From the NCBI RefSeq assembly GCF_023016285.1, contig NZ_CP095413.1:1798001-1862000 (forward strand): a DNA stretch of 64,000 nt. The letters are read 5' to 3'. The DNA is from Muricauda sp. SCSIO 64092. Its GTDB lineage: Bacteria > Bacteroidota > Bacteroidia > Flavobacteriales > Flavobacteriaceae. The position numbers and the translations under genes were made by a program. The notes under the pieces were generated by a model that saw only the letters and a list, made by a program, of their open reading frames with translations, had not been told where the DNA came from and did no database searches. Positions within the stretch are counted from its first letter, which is position 1, and each line of letters begins with the position of its first letter. Positions 13,001-19,976 of this stretch are shown piece after piece.

Positions 13001-14422
13001 AAGGGTACAAATCCGCTGGAGAATCCTACCACATTTACCAATATGCACCGGTACCAACAAACCATTTACGTACGGGTCGCAAATGCCAGTTGCCATGCCA
13101 CCACATCCTTTCAATTGGTCATCGATGTCCCCGTGGCGGAAAAGGTCGAAAATTGGACCGTATGCGATGACGACAATGATGGAGAACATACCTTCGACCT
13201 TACCAAAAAGGAAGATGAGATCTTGACCTTGACCGACCAACAGGGGGCCTCACAGTTCAACATCACCTACCATACCTCTCAGGAACATGCGGACACGGGT
13301 ACGAATCCGCTGCTGAATCCCAGCGCATTTTCCACTAAGGCCCCCGGACAAACCGTTTATGCACGGATTGAGAATCGGGACAGTGCCGATTGCCATGCCA
13401 TCTCCTCCTTTCAGCTGATCGTCAACGATACCCCTGTGGCAAATAAAGTCGAAAATTGGGCGGTCTGTGATAACAACAATGACGGGTTCCATACCTTTGA
13501 CCTTACCGAAAAGGAAGATGAGATCTTGGCCGGCCAACAGGGGGCCTCACAGTTCAACATCACCTATTATACCTCATGGGAAGATGCTGATAAGGGTAAG
13601 GACTGGCTAGAGAATCCCACCACATTTTCCACTACTGCTCCTGAACAAACTATTTTCGTGCGAATCGCAAATGACCATTGCTATACGACCTCCTCTTTTC
13701 AGTTATTCATCAATCCTTTGCCACAACCAAATCTCAAAGAAACGTACTTCATTTGCCCAGACAACGCGGCACTTCAACTGGATGGTGGTATTAATTTTGA
13801 TAGTTGGGTGTGGAGTAAAAAAGAAAATGGAGAAATTATAAGCGAAGACAGAACCGTTGTAATCGAGGATTCCGGAGAGTATTCCCTAACCGCAATACAA
13901 ACCCAAAATGGAATTGACTGTGAAAAGACCGTATACTTTGAAGTGTTCGATTCCGATGTTCCGGAAACCCTATCGGTTTCCACAAGTGGGTTTTCCGATG
14001 TCATCACCTTAACAGTGACCGCCACCGGAACCGGGGAGCTTGAATATTCAGTAGATGGGAACACCTACCAGGACAATAACGTATTTCAAATCTTTCCCGG
14101 GGTGTATACGGTATACGTCACGACGCCTTCCCGATGTAGGATATTGACCGAAGAGGTGGCCGCAATTGGGTATCAAAAGTTTTTTACCCCGAATGGGGAC
14201 AATGCCAACGATTATTGGAACATTATTGGGGCGGAGCGCCTTCCTAACGCTTCAACGGCCATCTATGACCAATTTGGAAAGCTTATACAACAGATCCCAA
14301 CTAACAGTAAGGGCTGGGATGGCAACTATTTGGGAAATCCAGCCCCACCCGATGACTACTGGTTTAAGTTTGAATATCATAATGGCAAAATACTCTCCGG
14401 GCATTTCTCCCTAAAACGATAA
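7049..14422 (+). CDS. Giant T9SS type B protein with 22 tandem repeats
   Basis: 2457 residues starting at GTG 7049. The N-terminus (MKKLLYILAFSLGFGAMAQ) is a Sec signal peptide. A PKD-like segment follows (FEWDFGDGTII ... GDYTVSLIV, about residues 45-90). Next come 22 units of about 85-95 residues, each opening with W.VCDDNNDG.YTFKLSDK and closing with QTIYARVEN...CYSTTSFDLIIN. The last about 85 residues (FFTPNGDNANDYWNI ... YDQFGKLIQQ ... GHFSLKR) are the gliding-motility/type B T9SS sorting domain. The acidic DDNNDG segments look like Ca-binding loops (inference). It is probably a secreted or cell-surface fibre or adhesin. It sits directly upstream of the pseudopilus operon, but a functional link is not shown. 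Confidence 0.9.
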   Translation: MKKLLYILAFSLGFGAMAQQIEVTNLCFGEFTEFRIISSETIWRFEWDFGDGTIIDGETPQDVYYHKYDTTGDYTVSLIVNTSSETKDITIYALPTVPSSGADISVCDDNNDGYYSFKLSNKDGEILGTQSPTEYDISYHPTLADAEGDTSPLNATAFSNTILYRQTIYARVENLSTSCYSTTSFDLVIKNTPIVTSSVSDWPVCDDNSDGLYTFKLSDKDGEILTGQTDGNFEVTYHSTLLDAEGNTKPLNANAFTNTVPSLQTIYARLENLTTQCYSTTSFDLIINTSPVANEVNDWLICDDDNDGFYTFNLSDKDSEILGAQSPTEYDVSYHPSQTDADGDANPLTATAFSNTVQYQQTIYARVENLATHCHSTTSFDLIIDTPVENEVNDWTVCDDNGDGVYTFKLNDKDSEILDGKSPTDYAISYHSSLTDAEGDANPLNTTAFSNTVQYQQTIYVRVENLSNSCYSTTSFKLIINDTPVANNMSDWTVCDDDKDGVYTFKLSDKDGEILGGQSSDQYVVSYHTSQADAEGDANPLNTSVFSGTSPRQTIYARVDNLSNSCYGTASFDLIIKASAMANEVDDWAVCDDNNDGVYTFKLSDKNGDVLGTQSPMEYDVSYHTSLTDAEGDTNPLNTTTFSNTTSHQQTIYARVENRATQCYNTTPFDLIINTPPVANNINDWPVCNDNNNGLYTFKLSDKNGDILGTRSPDQYAVSYHTSQADAEGNVNSLNATGFSSTTPGQTIYARVENRTTSCYSTTSFDLIINTPPVANQVNDWTVCDDNNDGLYTFKLSDKNGDILGTQSPDQYAVSYHTSQADAEGDTNPLNATAFSNTVPNLQTIYARVENLTTQCYSTTSFDLIINTPPVINNINDWSVCDDNNDGLYTFKLSDKNGDILGTQSPTKYAVSYHISLTEAEGDVNSLNTTAFSNTVPNLQTIYARVENLTTYCYSTTTFDLIINTPPVASQVDDWTVCDDNNDGLYTFKLSDKNGDILGTQSPDQYAVSYHTSQTDAEGNTNPLNATAFSNTVPDQQTIYARVENKATQCYSTTSFDLIINDIPVVNSVNDWIVCDDNNDGLYTFKLTDKDGEILGGQSPSDYPLSYHTSLTDAEGDANPLNATAFSNTVPNLQTIYVRVENRATQCYSTTSFDLIINTPPLANEADDWLVCDDNNHGSYTFKLSDKDGEILGTQSPTEYTLSYHTNISDAQRSKNPLNATAFSSTAPGQTIYVRIENRATRCYSTTSFQLIINAPPVANQVNDWTVCDDNNDGLYTFELTDKDGEILGGQSPTEHAVSYHISLTDAQGGANPLNATAFSNTITYQQAIYARIQANNNPDCYDVTDFNLIIHNTPVANEVDDWSVCDDNNDGSYTFKLSDKNDDVLGGQSPTEHTVSYHLSQTEAEGNTNPLNANVFSSTAPELTIYARIQANKNPNCYDVTDFDLIINATPVANEVDDWSVCDDNHDGSYTFKLSDKNGEILGTQSPTEYVVSYHLSQTEAEGNMNPLNIAAFSNTIPDQQTIYARIYANKKPDCYDVTNFDLIISDTPVANEVDNWSVCDDDIDGFHTFDLTINDDGILGGQSPTEHAVSYHLSQTDAEGDTNPQNATTFSSAAPGQTIYARVENLVTQCYSTTLFDLIIDTPVANEVNDWAVCDDNSDGLYTFKLSDKDGEILGGQSPTEYAVSYHPSLVDAEGDLNPLNAMAFSNTVPNLQTIYTRVENRTTQCYSTTSFDLIIHPTPTAKEVDDWKVCDDGDELYTFKLSDKDDEILDGRSSDDYTITYHGSQDDAQNDANKLQDVTLSSTELRQTIYARIANEHCHSTATFDLIVSNTPLAKPIENLTVCLDSGVGSHTFDLTEQNDKILGGQPTHEYSVSYHSSPGDAQNNVSPLLNVTLSSTDPAQTIYARIANENCHSTTSFNLIVNEYPSVEKDVDNWTVCDDNNDGFHTFDLTEKENEILTLTGQQGASQFIITYHTSPENAEKGTNPLENPTTFTNMHRYQQTIYVRVANASCHATTSFQLVIDVPVAEKVENWTVCDDDNDGEHTFDLTKKEDEILTLTDQQGASQFNITYHTSQEHADTGTNPLLNPSAFSTKAPGQTVYARIENRDSADCHAISSFQLIVNDTPVANKVENWAVCDNNNDGFHTFDLTEKEDEILAGQQGASQFNITYYTSWEDADKGKDWLENPTTFSTTAPEQTIFVRIANDHCYTTSSFQLFINPLPQPNLKETYFICPDNAALQLDGGINFDSWVWSKKENGEIISEDRTVVIEDSGEYSLTAIQTQNGIDCEKTVYFEVFDSDVPETLSVSTSGFSDVITLTVTATGTGELEYSVDGNTYQDNNVFQIFPGVYTVYVTTPSRCRILTEEVAAIGYQKFFTPNGDNANDYWNIIGAERLPNASTAIYDQFGKLIQQIPTNSKGWDGNYLGNPAPPDDYWFKFEYHNGKILSGHFSLKR
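7349..13720 (+). repeat. 22-unit tandem repeat inside giant T9SS protein
   Basis: Units of roughly 255-300 bp, each with one conserved Cys near the start (VCDD) and one near the end (CYST or CYDV). Units 6-11 are the most alike at DNA level; those after about 12290 diverge and change to an HTFDLTEKEDEIL form. The gradient suggests expansion from the centre of the array. Confidence 0.85.
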
Positions 14423-14492
14423 AATTAAAATTACGTCCCCGTTGGGATAATTCCTGTTAAATTTCTTACTTTTAGTAGTAAATACTATCCCC

Positions 14493-15221
14493 TTGAAAAC
14501 AACGTTTACCTACTTCCTAATCAGTTGTATAGCCCTATTCACTTTTTCATGTTCCTCTTACCAGGCCAAAAAACAGGAAGCGTTATTGTCCTTTCCGGAA
14601 CTGGGTGCCATTGTTAAGGTAAAGGACAATCTTTGGTACAGTGCCACGGAACAAGTAGGGTTGCCCCAATGGACCCAGCTTAGGGTCACGGCCCAGGAAA
14701 TGCCCTTCAACCGGGAAAGCTACTTTGCCTACGCCAAAGCCACCCACAGGGCGGGTAAGATCAATAGCATTCCCTATATGGATTCCCTACAGTACAAACC
14801 CAAGTACATTCGGCTACAACTATTGGACAAAATAGAAATTACCGAACTGCTCAATACCACAAAAAACAGAACGGTCCGGAGCTATCTGGAAAAAGATGGG
14901 GACTTAAAAATGGTCACATCGGTCGATTTGGCCCTCTCCGAGACGGAAATCACCTTTTTCAACCAAGCCGAAGCTTTTGAACTACGAAAGGACGATTATG
15001 GTACCGTTATACTGAATATTGTGGATGGTGGTACGGAACAAGCGTATTACCTATCTGATCTGCGGGTATTCAATTATGGATATTCCAGTTTTTGTTGGGG
15101 GGAGGACCAATACCACAGGCTCCAGATTGAGCATATCGCGCCCGAAGGGGAAAAATGTCCCAAGGGAACGTATACCAAGCCCGACAAGGTCAAAGCAAAT
15201 CAATCCTACGTAAAATTTTGA
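14493..15221 (+). CDS. Lipoprotein of unknown function, first gene of pseudopilus operon
   Basis: 242 residues from TTG 14493. The N-terminus is a lipoprotein signal (hydrophobic stretch ending FTFSC, lipobox Cys at about residue 20). I do not recognise a family. The body is mixed alpha/beta with no transmembrane segment after the signal, so it should be a periplasmic or outer-membrane-anchored lipoprotein. It lies 70 bp after the giant repeat gene and ends 2 bp before the next lipoprotein start, so it is co-transcribed with the pseudopilus genes downstream. A pilotin-like or scaffold role is only a guess from position. A TACTTTTA sequence at about 14468 resembles a -7 box with one mismatch. 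Confidence 0.75.
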   Translation: MKTTFTYFLISCIALFTFSCSSYQAKKQEALLSFPELGAIVKVKDNLWYSATEQVGLPQWTQLRVTAQEMPFNRESYFAYAKATHRAGKINSIPYMDSLQYKPKYIRLQLLDKIEITELLNTTKNRTVRSYLEKDGDLKMVTSVDLALSETEITFFNQAEAFELRKDDYGTVILNIVDGGTEQAYYLSDLRVFNYGYSSFCWGEDQYHRLQIEHIAPEGEKCPKGTYTKPDKVKANQSYVKF

Positions 15222-15223
15222 AT

Positions 15224-15919
15224 ATGCAGTTACGGATAGTAAAGTTGGGATTAGTATTGGTCTTAATGGCAATGCCCGGTTGTGAGGATATTTTGGAAGA
15301 GGTGGACATCTCCAATCAACGTGTTACCGTATTCGCCCCTTTGGACAGTACCACGGTAACGGACAATAGCGTACAGTTTAACTGGGACCGCCTCACGGAT
15401 GCCACGTCCTACCGCTTTCAACTGGCCACACCGGATTTTGTGGACACGGCCCAGATACTGTTGGACACCCTTTTTGTGGAGGACACCCTGGGTAGGGTCG
15501 CTACCCAAATCCAACAGGATTTGCTGAACGGGAATTATGCATGGCGCATCAAGGCCCTGAACAGTGGTTTTGAAACCCCCTTTGCGTTGCAGACCTTTGT
15601 GGTGAACGGGGATGAAAATGTTGATCTGGACCCACCCAATACCCCGCAATTGGTGGCGCCGGTAAACGGAGCCACACAGGATGAGGCCACAGTGACGTTC
15701 CGTTGGACAAGGGAAGACGTTCCCGGGACCGCAGAACGCGATAGCATTTATTTCTTTTCCGATCAAGCCCTACAAAATCTGGTCGGTAAGGATATTGGTG
15801 CCAATAAGACCTTTTCCGCTGATTTTGCCGCGGGCACTTTTTACTGGTTTGTTAAAGCTTTTGACCTGGCCGGCAATGAAAGTGAGGACAGCACGGTGTT
15901 CAGTTTTACCATAAACTAA
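15224..15919 (+). CDS. Lipoprotein with two fibronectin-III-like domains
   Basis: 231 residues. I chose ATG 15224 because it directly precedes the signal sequence QLRIVKLGLVLVLMAMPGC, whose Cys is a lipobox residue. The longer frame from 15155 would overlap the preceding gene and place about 23 polar residues before the signal. Two Ig/FN3-like units are visible (about residues 30-130 and 140-231), the second ending FYWFVKAFDLAGNESEDSTV. The same layout occurs in the lipoprotein at 34289-34972, next to a T9SS metalloprotease. Exact function is unknown. Position suggests an envelope component of the pseudopilus system. Confidence 0.75.
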   Translation: MQLRIVKLGLVLVLMAMPGCEDILEEVDISNQRVTVFAPLDSTTVTDNSVQFNWDRLTDATSYRFQLATPDFVDTAQILLDTLFVEDTLGRVATQIQQDLLNGNYAWRIKALNSGFETPFALQTFVVNGDENVDLDPPNTPQLVAPVNGATQDEATVTFRWTREDVPGTAERDSIYFFSDQALQNLVGKDIGANKTFSADFAAGTFYWFVKAFDLAGNESEDSTVFSFTIN

Positions 15920-15923
15920 ATTA

Positions 15924-16385
15924 TTGAACGCAAATACAAAAACATATCTCTTGTTGGGCCTGGTGCTTATCATCTGGGGAATCATAGGGTATCGTATACT
16001 TTCCACCATTTCCCCAGAGCCAAACGAGCAATTGGTGCTCAGGGAAACAGTACTAAAACCTTTGGAAAAAATTGAAAGGGACACCTTTAGCATTAAGGCA
16101 GACTATAGAGATCCTTTTTTGGGCACCCTACATCATCCGAAGATTAAAAAGAAAGCCAAACCAAACGGGCCAAAGAAAGAACGCTTTGACATTGATGTGC
16201 GCTATACAGGTTCCATGTTGAACAGCAATAACGGACAGCGTATTTTCTTTGTGACCATAAATGGACAGCAATCCTTGATGGAAAAAGGGAAACAGGCACA
16301 GGAAGTAAGCCTGGTCAACGGTTCGGAAAAGACCATTACGGTACGCTATAAGGGCATTCTCAAGAAGATTGAATTGCAACAATGA
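15924..16385 (+). CDS. GspC/PilP-like inner-membrane protein
   Basis: 153 residues from TTG 15924, 4 bp after the previous stop. There is one N-terminal membrane segment (about residues 8-26). A linker with the motif YRDPFLGT (about residue 60) follows, then a basic Pro/Lys-rich patch, then a small C-terminal beta domain (VTINGQQSLMEKGKQ ... ITVRYKGILKKIEL). The RDPF motif and a small beta domain that displays a buried strand are hallmarks of PilP and of the GspC homology region, which connect the inner-membrane platform to the secretin. Assignment rests on this motif, topology and operon context, since overall similarity is too low to judge by eye. It overlaps the next start by ATGA. Confidence 0.6.
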   Translation: MNANTKTYLLLGLVLIIWGIIGYRILSTISPEPNEQLVLRETVLKPLEKIERDTFSIKADYRDPFLGTLHHPKIKKKAKPNGPKKERFDIDVRYTGSMLNSNNGQRIFFVTINGQQSLMEKGKQAQEVSLVNGSEKTITVRYKGILKKIELQQ

Positions 16386-17656
16386 AGTGGTTCACCAAAA
16401 TAAAGGGCGGTTCCCTGCAGTTTGTCTTGTTCATTGGAGCGGTCATTGCGGTACTCCTGCTCACCTTTGTGCTGTTGAGCCATATGCACATTCAGTTTTC
16501 AAAAAAGTCGGACACCTATATTGAGACCATCAAACAGGCCGATTTGGTCCTGGGAATGGCCTTGAACAATCCCAATGGGGAATCAGTAGGGTTAAGGAAC
16601 CTCTCCCAAAAAGGCATTGAAACCACTGTGGTTCAGGATCGCTGGGGCTTGTTTGATTTATATAGGGTTGACGCCTCCTTCCAGAAAACGCGGTTTACCA
16701 AAATAGCGCTTGTAGGCATGAAAAGGGCCACAAATGATGCCGCACTTTACCTTAAGGACAATCAACGTCCCATGATCATTGTGGGGCATGCCCGTATAAA
16801 AGGGGATGCGTATTTGCCCGATCAAGGTATACGCCCCGGTAACATTGCAGGGCAATCCTTTTATGGTAATACCCCGGTACAGGGCAAACAAAAACGGAGC
16901 AATGGTTCACTCCCGCCAATAGCAGGACAACTAAAAAACAGTCTGGAACAATGGGCATCACCGGGTTTTATCCCAGCACGATCAAAACGCCTGAATGGCT
17001 TGCAGTCCAATGAACTGGCCCATTCCTTTTTGGAACCTCCCCTGGTCGTTTGGGGAGAGGTATTGCAGTTGGCAGGAAAAAAAATAACGGGCAATGTTGT
17101 CCTTAAAGCGGATTATAGGATTGTGGTCTCCCCCACTACCCTACTTACCGATGTAATTCTGGTAGCCCCGGAAATTGTGATCCAGGATGGTGTCACGGGA
17201 AGTTTTCAGGCCATAGCTTCCAAAACCATTGTGATGGGAAAAAACTGTTTGTTGCATTACCCCTCGGCACTGGCGGTCTTCCATAAGGAAAGCCGCACCG
17301 CTCTAAATCAGGGCATTCCCGTGCCCAACATTCAAATACAGGCCAATAGCAGCCTAAAAGGCATCATAGGGTATTGGGAGGACATTAGGGAGCAAAAGCA
17401 GCGCTACCATCCCCAGGTAAGGATTGATGCAGGGGCCAATGTGATTGGACAGGTCTATTGCGAAAAGCATTTGGAGTTAAAGGGCAGTGTCCATGGAAAT
17501 GTAACCACGGACGGTTTTGTTGCCATGGAGAATGGCAGTGTATACCAAAACCACCTCTTTCAGGGTAAAATAGATGCTGGGGGCCTACCCTTACAATATG
17601 TGGGGCTGGGTTATGGACAGCAAGGGAAAGGAGGGGTGGCCAAATGGCTCTATTAA
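16382..17656 (+). CDS. Pseudopilin-like protein with beta-helix/bactofilin-like C-terminal half
   Basis: 424 residues, ATGA overlap with the upstream gene. After a short basic head (KWFTKIKGG) comes a hydrophobic helix (about residues 11-33) starting right after Gly, as in class III prepilin signals, but without Glu at +5. That is the situation in GspK/PilX-type minor pseudopilins. The middle is soluble. The last about 170 residues contain short alternating hydrophobic strands (VVLKADYRIVV, GSVHGNVTTDG, ENGSVYQNH) that read like a right-handed beta-helix or bactofilin fold. I know no named family with this combination. It is probably a tip or capping component of the pseudopilus (inference). 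Confidence 0.65.
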   Translation: MKWFTKIKGGSLQFVLFIGAVIAVLLLTFVLLSHMHIQFSKKSDTYIETIKQADLVLGMALNNPNGESVGLRNLSQKGIETTVVQDRWGLFDLYRVDASFQKTRFTKIALVGMKRATNDAALYLKDNQRPMIIVGHARIKGDAYLPDQGIRPGNIAGQSFYGNTPVQGKQKRSNGSLPPIAGQLKNSLEQWASPGFIPARSKRLNGLQSNELAHSFLEPPLVVWGEVLQLAGKKITGNVVLKADYRIVVSPTTLLTDVILVAPEIVIQDGVTGSFQAIASKTIVMGKNCLLHYPSALAVFHKESRTALNQGIPVPNIQIQANSSLKGIIGYWEDIREQKQRYHPQVRIDAGANVIGQVYCEKHLELKGSVHGNVTTDGFVAMENGSVYQNHLFQGKIDAGGLPLQYVGLGYGQQGKGGVAKWLY

Positions 17657-17985
17657 AAAAAATACGGGCATCCACACTTATGGAGACCATGGTGGCCACC
17701 ATCCTGATCGTCATCATCTTTATGGTGGCCAGCCTGATCATGAATTCACTGATGGCCGCTCAGGTAACCGCGAATACAGGTAATATCTCGGAACGATTGC
17801 ATCGCTTGGAATATCAGTATACCCATGGATTGCTGCAATTGCCCTATCAGGAGGATTGGAACGACTGGAGCATAAGGGCCGTCCTTGAAAAGGACGTTAA
17901 TGTTCCCGTGGTCCGACTGGAAGCGACACATAAAACATCCAAAAAAAACCTCGAATCCATTCTAGTTGCGCATGATCCGTTTTAA
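17644..17985 (+). CDS. Pseudopilin with prepilin cleavage site
   Basis: 113 residues, ATG 17644, overlapping the preceding gene by 13 bp. The N-terminus MALLKKIRA|STLMETMVATILIVIIF is a class III (prepilin) signal: a basic head, cleavage after small residue Ala, Glu at +5 and a hydrophobic helix of about 20 residues. The short mature domain has no recognisable further motif. By family knowledge a prepilin peptidase should cleave and N-methylate it, but no such peptidase gene is in this window. It overlaps the start of the next pseudopilin gene. Confidence 0.8.
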   Translation: MALLKKIRASTLMETMVATILIVIIFMVASLIMNSLMAAQVTANTGNISERLHRLEYQYTHGLLQLPYQEDWNDWSIRAVLEKDVNVPVVRLEATHKTSKKNLESILVAHDPF

Positions 17986-18436
17986 CCAAAAAATAAAGGC
18001 GTTTACCTTAAGTGAGATGATGGTGGTCCTTTTACTCACCGTTATTGTAGTGGGCTTGGCCTTTTCAGTATTGAATCTGGTAGAAAAACAAATGGCGGGC
18101 ATTCGGAAGGAGTATGGGGCCACTACGGAAGTGCGTTTGTTGAAACAAGCGCTTTGGAAGGACGTAAGAACGTTTTCCAGAATATACGCCGCCGAAAATG
18201 GGGATGGACTGATCTGTGATGGCTCAGGGGGGCAAATCCAATACTTGTTTTATAAGGATTACATAATACGGGGCAGTGATACCTTTAGGGTAGCAATTGG
18301 GCACAAAAAATACTATTTCATGGGTAGGCCCGTAATATCCGGTGAAGTGGATGCTTTGGAACTGCAATTTAACGACAGCATAAGACAGCCGTTACTGGTC
18401 TATAAGATCAATGCCTCCGAATCATTTATGGATTGA
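17972..18436 (+). CDS. Pseudopilin (GspH/GspJ-like) with prepilin cleavage site
   Basis: About 154 residues from ATG 17972 (a TTG at 17966 in frame is the alternative). The signal KIKA|FTLSEMMVVLLLTVIVVGL has Glu at +5 after the cleavage point and a long hydrophobic helix. The mature part carries one Cys and a beta-rich C-terminus (QIQYLFYKDYIIRG ... ALELQFNDSI), similar in outline to minor pseudopilins of the GspH/GspJ kind. The stop codon is immediately followed by the ATG of gspF. Confidence 0.8.
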   Translation: MIRFNQKIKAFTLSEMMVVLLLTVIVVGLAFSVLNLVEKQMAGIRKEYGATTEVRLLKQALWKDVRTFSRIYAAENGDGLICDGSGGQIQYLFYKDYIIRGSDTFRVAIGHKKYYFMGRPVISGEVDALELQFNDSIRQPLLVYKINASESFMD

Positions 18437-19573
18437 ATGGGATTTAAACTGGACAACATAGCGACAGGAACCGTTGAGGGAAAGGCAAAAGACAAGCCTA
18501 ATGTGGATATCTGGAAAAAGGAAATCCATTGGTTTGGATCACTTTTTTCCAATAAGAAAAAAGAGGATTTCTACACGGAACTCAGTGTGCTGTTAAAAGC
18601 GGGAATTACGCTAAAGGAAGCCCTGGAGCTGATTCAAGAAGGCCAAAAAAAGGAAAAACTGACAGATTTTTTTGGAGGGTTGACGGAACACTTGATATCC
18701 GGTCAAAGTTTTTCAGAATCCATTCGCCAAAAAAAGGAATTTACGGAATACGAATACCATTCCATCAAAATAGGGGAGGAATCGGGAACATTGGCGGAGA
18801 TAACTGACGAACTGGGCAATTTTTTTGCCAAAAAAAATGAACAGCGCAGAAACCTGATCAATGCCCTGACCTATCCAATCATCATTCTGGTCACGGCGAT
18901 ATTGGTCGTTCTTTTTATGCTTCGTTTGGTTGTACCCATGTTTCAGGACATCTTTAAGCAAAACAATGTGGAATTGCCCTGGATCACTAAAGTGGTGGTC
19001 TCGGCCTCTGATTTTCTACAGTCGTATGGATCGTGGTTTTTATTGGTGGTTGTAGCCATCATTTTTTCAAGGCGACTACTGCGGAACAATGTATCCGTTA
19101 AAAGGCTTCGCGATCGTATGCTATTAAGGATTCCTTATGTGGGTACTTTTATTAAGGCGGTCTATCTCGCCCAATTTACCCGGGCATTGAGCCTATTGAC
19201 CGCTTCCCGATTGCCTATGCTCAACAGTATTGAGCTGGCCGGAAAAATGATAGATTTTATTCCTTTAAAGGATGCCCTGGTGGAGGTGAACCAAAAGATA
19301 CTCCAGGGAAGGAGCCTATCCCAAAGCCTTAAGGACAACACCTTGTTCGATTCCAAGATGGTTTCCCTGGTCAAAGTGGCAGAGGAGACCAACCAAACCG
19401 AATATATCTTTGAGCGATTAAACTCCCAATACAGTATCGAAGTCCAACAACGGTCAAAATTACTTTCAACCCTATTGGAACCAATGATCATACTGGTGGT
19501 CGGGATTTTTGTGGGCGTCATTCTTATTGCCATGTACCTGCCCATGTTCAAGTTGGGCAGTGTACTGGGATAA
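18437..19573 (+). CDS. Type II secretion/type IV pilus inner-membrane platform protein GspF/PilC family
   Basis: 378 residues. Two T2SSF domains are visible. The first (about residues 45-170) contains DFYTELSVLLKAGITLKEAL and IGEESGTLAEITDEL. The second (about 240-370) contains LAQFTRALSLLTASRLPML and VKVAEETNQTEYIF. Three membrane segments are placed as in the family (about 150-175, 195-215, 350-375). GspF/PilC forms the inner-membrane platform that couples the assembly ATPase to pseudopilin polymerisation. This is the last gene of the operon. No GspE/PilB ATPase, secretin or major pseudopilin lies next to it in the window. Confidence 0.9.
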   Translation: MGFKLDNIATGTVEGKAKDKPNVDIWKKEIHWFGSLFSNKKKEDFYTELSVLLKAGITLKEALELIQEGQKKEKLTDFFGGLTEHLISGQSFSESIRQKKEFTEYEYHSIKIGEESGTLAEITDELGNFFAKKNEQRRNLINALTYPIIILVTAILVVLFMLRLVVPMFQDIFKQNNVELPWITKVVVSASDFLQSYGSWFLLVVVAIIFSRRLLRNNVSVKRLRDRMLLRIPYVGTFIKAVYLAQFTRALSLLTASRLPMLNSIELAGKMIDFIPLKDALVEVNQKILQGRSLSQSLKDNTLFDSKMVSLVKVAEETNQTEYIFERLNSQYSIEVQQRSKLLSTLLEPMIILVVGIFVGVILIAMYLPMFKLGSVLG

Positions 19574-19976
19574 TGGCCCTTTGGTCCATAGGATAGTCAG
19601 CGCTTCCAAAAGCAATGGAAGCATCCTCCTGCACTCAAAAAAATCTGAAGCCCATTTTCCTTTCATTTTTTCAAACACTTGGACTATTTGAATTCATAAC
19701 GGGAAATGGTATCTTAACGCTTTTTTATTACGAAAGTGGGACCAACTTGTCGTTCCCTCGATAGGGCCAAGCGGTGAAGTCGCTTTTATGGAAGAGATTA
19801 TTTTTAAGCCTTACGCTTTGGAAAAAATGGTTTTCGCATCGACCTTTCGGGGATAGTCGGTATTTCGTTTTTAAGAATATCACACATAACAATGGCCAGC
19901 ATTGATAAAACATCAAAAAGTTCTGTATTTTTGGGACAAATCGGAACCAATTAAGCAAATTGCAAAATAAAAATGT
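19574..19976. other. Non-coding spacer between gspF and oxidoreductase gene
   Basis: I see no gene in these 403 bases. The only notable element is the promoter-like box at 19926-19933. A 20-codon frame at 19892-19954 is too short and unlike any protein I know. Confidence 0.5.
19904..19933 (+). promoter_or_regulatory. Bacteroidota-type promoter for the oxidoreductase gene
   Basis: TATTTTTG (19926-19933) fits the TAnnTTTG -7 box of the Bacteroidota primary sigma factor, with TTG ending at 19904 about 21 bases upstream as a possible -33 element. It would give a leader of roughly 35 bases before ATG 19977. Confidence 0.5.

Noticed and set aside
15155..15223. Upstream extension of the FN3 lipoprotein gene
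   Set aside because: It overlaps the previous gene and would bury the lipoprotein signal behind polar residues.
19892..19954. 20-codon frame upstream of the oxidoreductase gene
   Set aside because: It covers the promoter box and has no conserved features visible.
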